The notes under the pieces are model-generated. The model was not told the origin of the DNA, made no database searches, and worked only from the letters and a program-made list of their open reading frames with translations. 64,000 nucleotides of DNA from Planctomycetota bacterium (GTDB lineage: Bacteria > Planctomycetota > Planctomycetia > Pirellulales > Pirellulaceae). Location of the stretch: contig JACNKX010000151.1 in NCBI GenBank assembly GCA_014381825.1, positions 1-64,000 on the forward strand, given 5' to 3'. The first letter of the stretch is position 1. Every line of letters begins with the position of its first letter. A program made the translations under genes and the position numbers. This document shows, piece after piece, positions 63,604-64,000 of this stretch.

Positions 63604-64000
63604 CTAGATGCCACCACCACCTCCGCCAAATCCGCCACCACCACCTCCGCCAAATCCACCACCTCCGCCACCACCCTGCGCGCCGCCCTGACCGGTGACG
63701 AAGTTGAACGTGTCAACATTCGTGATGCCAGAGGCGATTGGTGCCGATCCAAGCAAGGTAAATCGAACGTACCGACGGCTGGCATCAATGATTGCCATCG
63801 CGTTCATCTGGTTGCCTTCCGGGAAAGCCGTGATTTGCGGACGGAAGCCGACACTGCCGCGACGCCCGAATGCTCGTGGGTCAATTCGACCGTCAGCAAG
63901 ACCTCGACGCACTGCCAATGCGTAGTCACGAAGACTACTTGAATCGCTAGCGGCTCCAAGTTGCTGGGCTAAGATTTGGCGACCGACTTCGAGTCGTCCC
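63604..64000 (-). CDS. C-terminal part of a glycine-tailed protein (cut by window edge)
   Basis: The frame is open from the right edge (64000) to the TAG at 63604-63606, 131 codons, so the gene begins outside the window; a TTG at 63918 is not a credible start. The visible part reads REGRQILAQQLGAAS-like (VGRQILAQQLGAASDSSSLR), DYALAVRRGLADGRIDPRAF, ITAFPEGNQMNAMAIIDASR, then a tail of glycines with phenylalanines (GGGGGGGFGGGGGGGFGGGG) that ends GGI. Gly-Phe tails of this kind occur on planctomycete secreted proteins. The N-terminus, and any function, is outside the window. Confidence 0.8.
   Translation of the reverse strand, partial: GRLEVGRQILAQQLGAASDSSSLRDYALAVRRGLADGRIDPRAFGRRGSVGFRPQITAFPEGNQMNAMAIIDASRRYVRFTLLGSAPIASGITNVDTFNFVTGQGGAQGGGGGGGFGGGGGGGFGGGGGGI
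63611..63658. repeat. Two 24-bp repeats encoding the glycine tail
   Basis: CCACCACCACCTCCGCCAAATCC-type units occur at 63611-63634 and 63635-63658, then a shorter third. They encode the GGFGGGGG tail on the minus strand. Length variation by slippage is likely. Confidence 0.8.

Noticed and set aside
63604-63918. Independent 104-residue glycine-rich protein
   Set aside because: The frame continues to the window edge with protein-like sequence before the TTG at 63918, so this is the end of a longer gene.

Overview
The window reads as chromosomal DNA of a planctomycete, probably of the Pirellulales. The pointers are two DUF1549/DUF1553 + DUF1501 gene pairs (one with a fused cytochrome c motif), a secreted sulfatase, a giant secreted lectin/beta-helix protein, a glycine-tailed secreted protein, and a pseudopilin operon whose products carry Asp-rich 'VDDDxDGxxDE' loops. 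This assignment is an inference; no rRNA or marker gene is present. All functions come from motifs and remembered families, not from a database search.

Left edge (1-1433, minus strand): a tRNA-Pro(CGG) gene. Downstream of its 3' end lie a lineage-type hypothetical gene, a strong Rho-independent terminator and the first 59 codons of a gene cut by the window edge, whose N-terminus resembles bacterial reverse-transcriptase-like (DRT/UG-type) proteins. This may be one end of an island inserted at the tRNA gene, and it is the likeliest place for an undescribed system.

1.6-19 kb: a large secreted protein of unknown role; a minus-strand group of NHL beta-propeller, methyltransferase and glutamine-dependent NAD synthetase (nadE); a plus-strand ABC-exporter operon (small membrane protein, large membrane protein, ATPase, permease), in which an in-frame TGA seems to cut off the last helix of the permease; a receiver-ATPase regulator, a multi-domain hybrid histidine kinase, and an enolase-superfamily gene (menC-like).

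19-37.4 kb (minus strand): a ten-gene type II secretion/type IV pilus-like assembly cluster in transcription order gspE/pilB-like, pilT, second gspE/pilB-like, pilC/gspF, two GspG-like, GspH-, GspI-, giant GspK- and GspJ-like pseudopilins. No secretin, GspL/M or prepilin peptidase gene lies in the window.

37.7-46.9 kb: sulfatase, a QueD/PTPS-family enzyme, a 1,910-residue C-type lectin plus beta-helix protein with a 437-bp near-perfect internal duplication, and an aldo/keto reductase.

47-56.6 kb (plus strand): two planctomycete-type DUF1549/DUF1553 + DUF1501 pairs flanking a secreted D-aminoacylase-like amidohydrolase. 56.7-63.5 kb: phospholipid head-group genes psd and pssA with a convergent PmtA-like methyltransferase, then a C-terminal processing protease, tsaD, and an exported protein-isoaspartate methyltransferase fused to a jelly-roll-like domain. 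The right edge cuts a gene for a protein ending in a glycine-rich tail.
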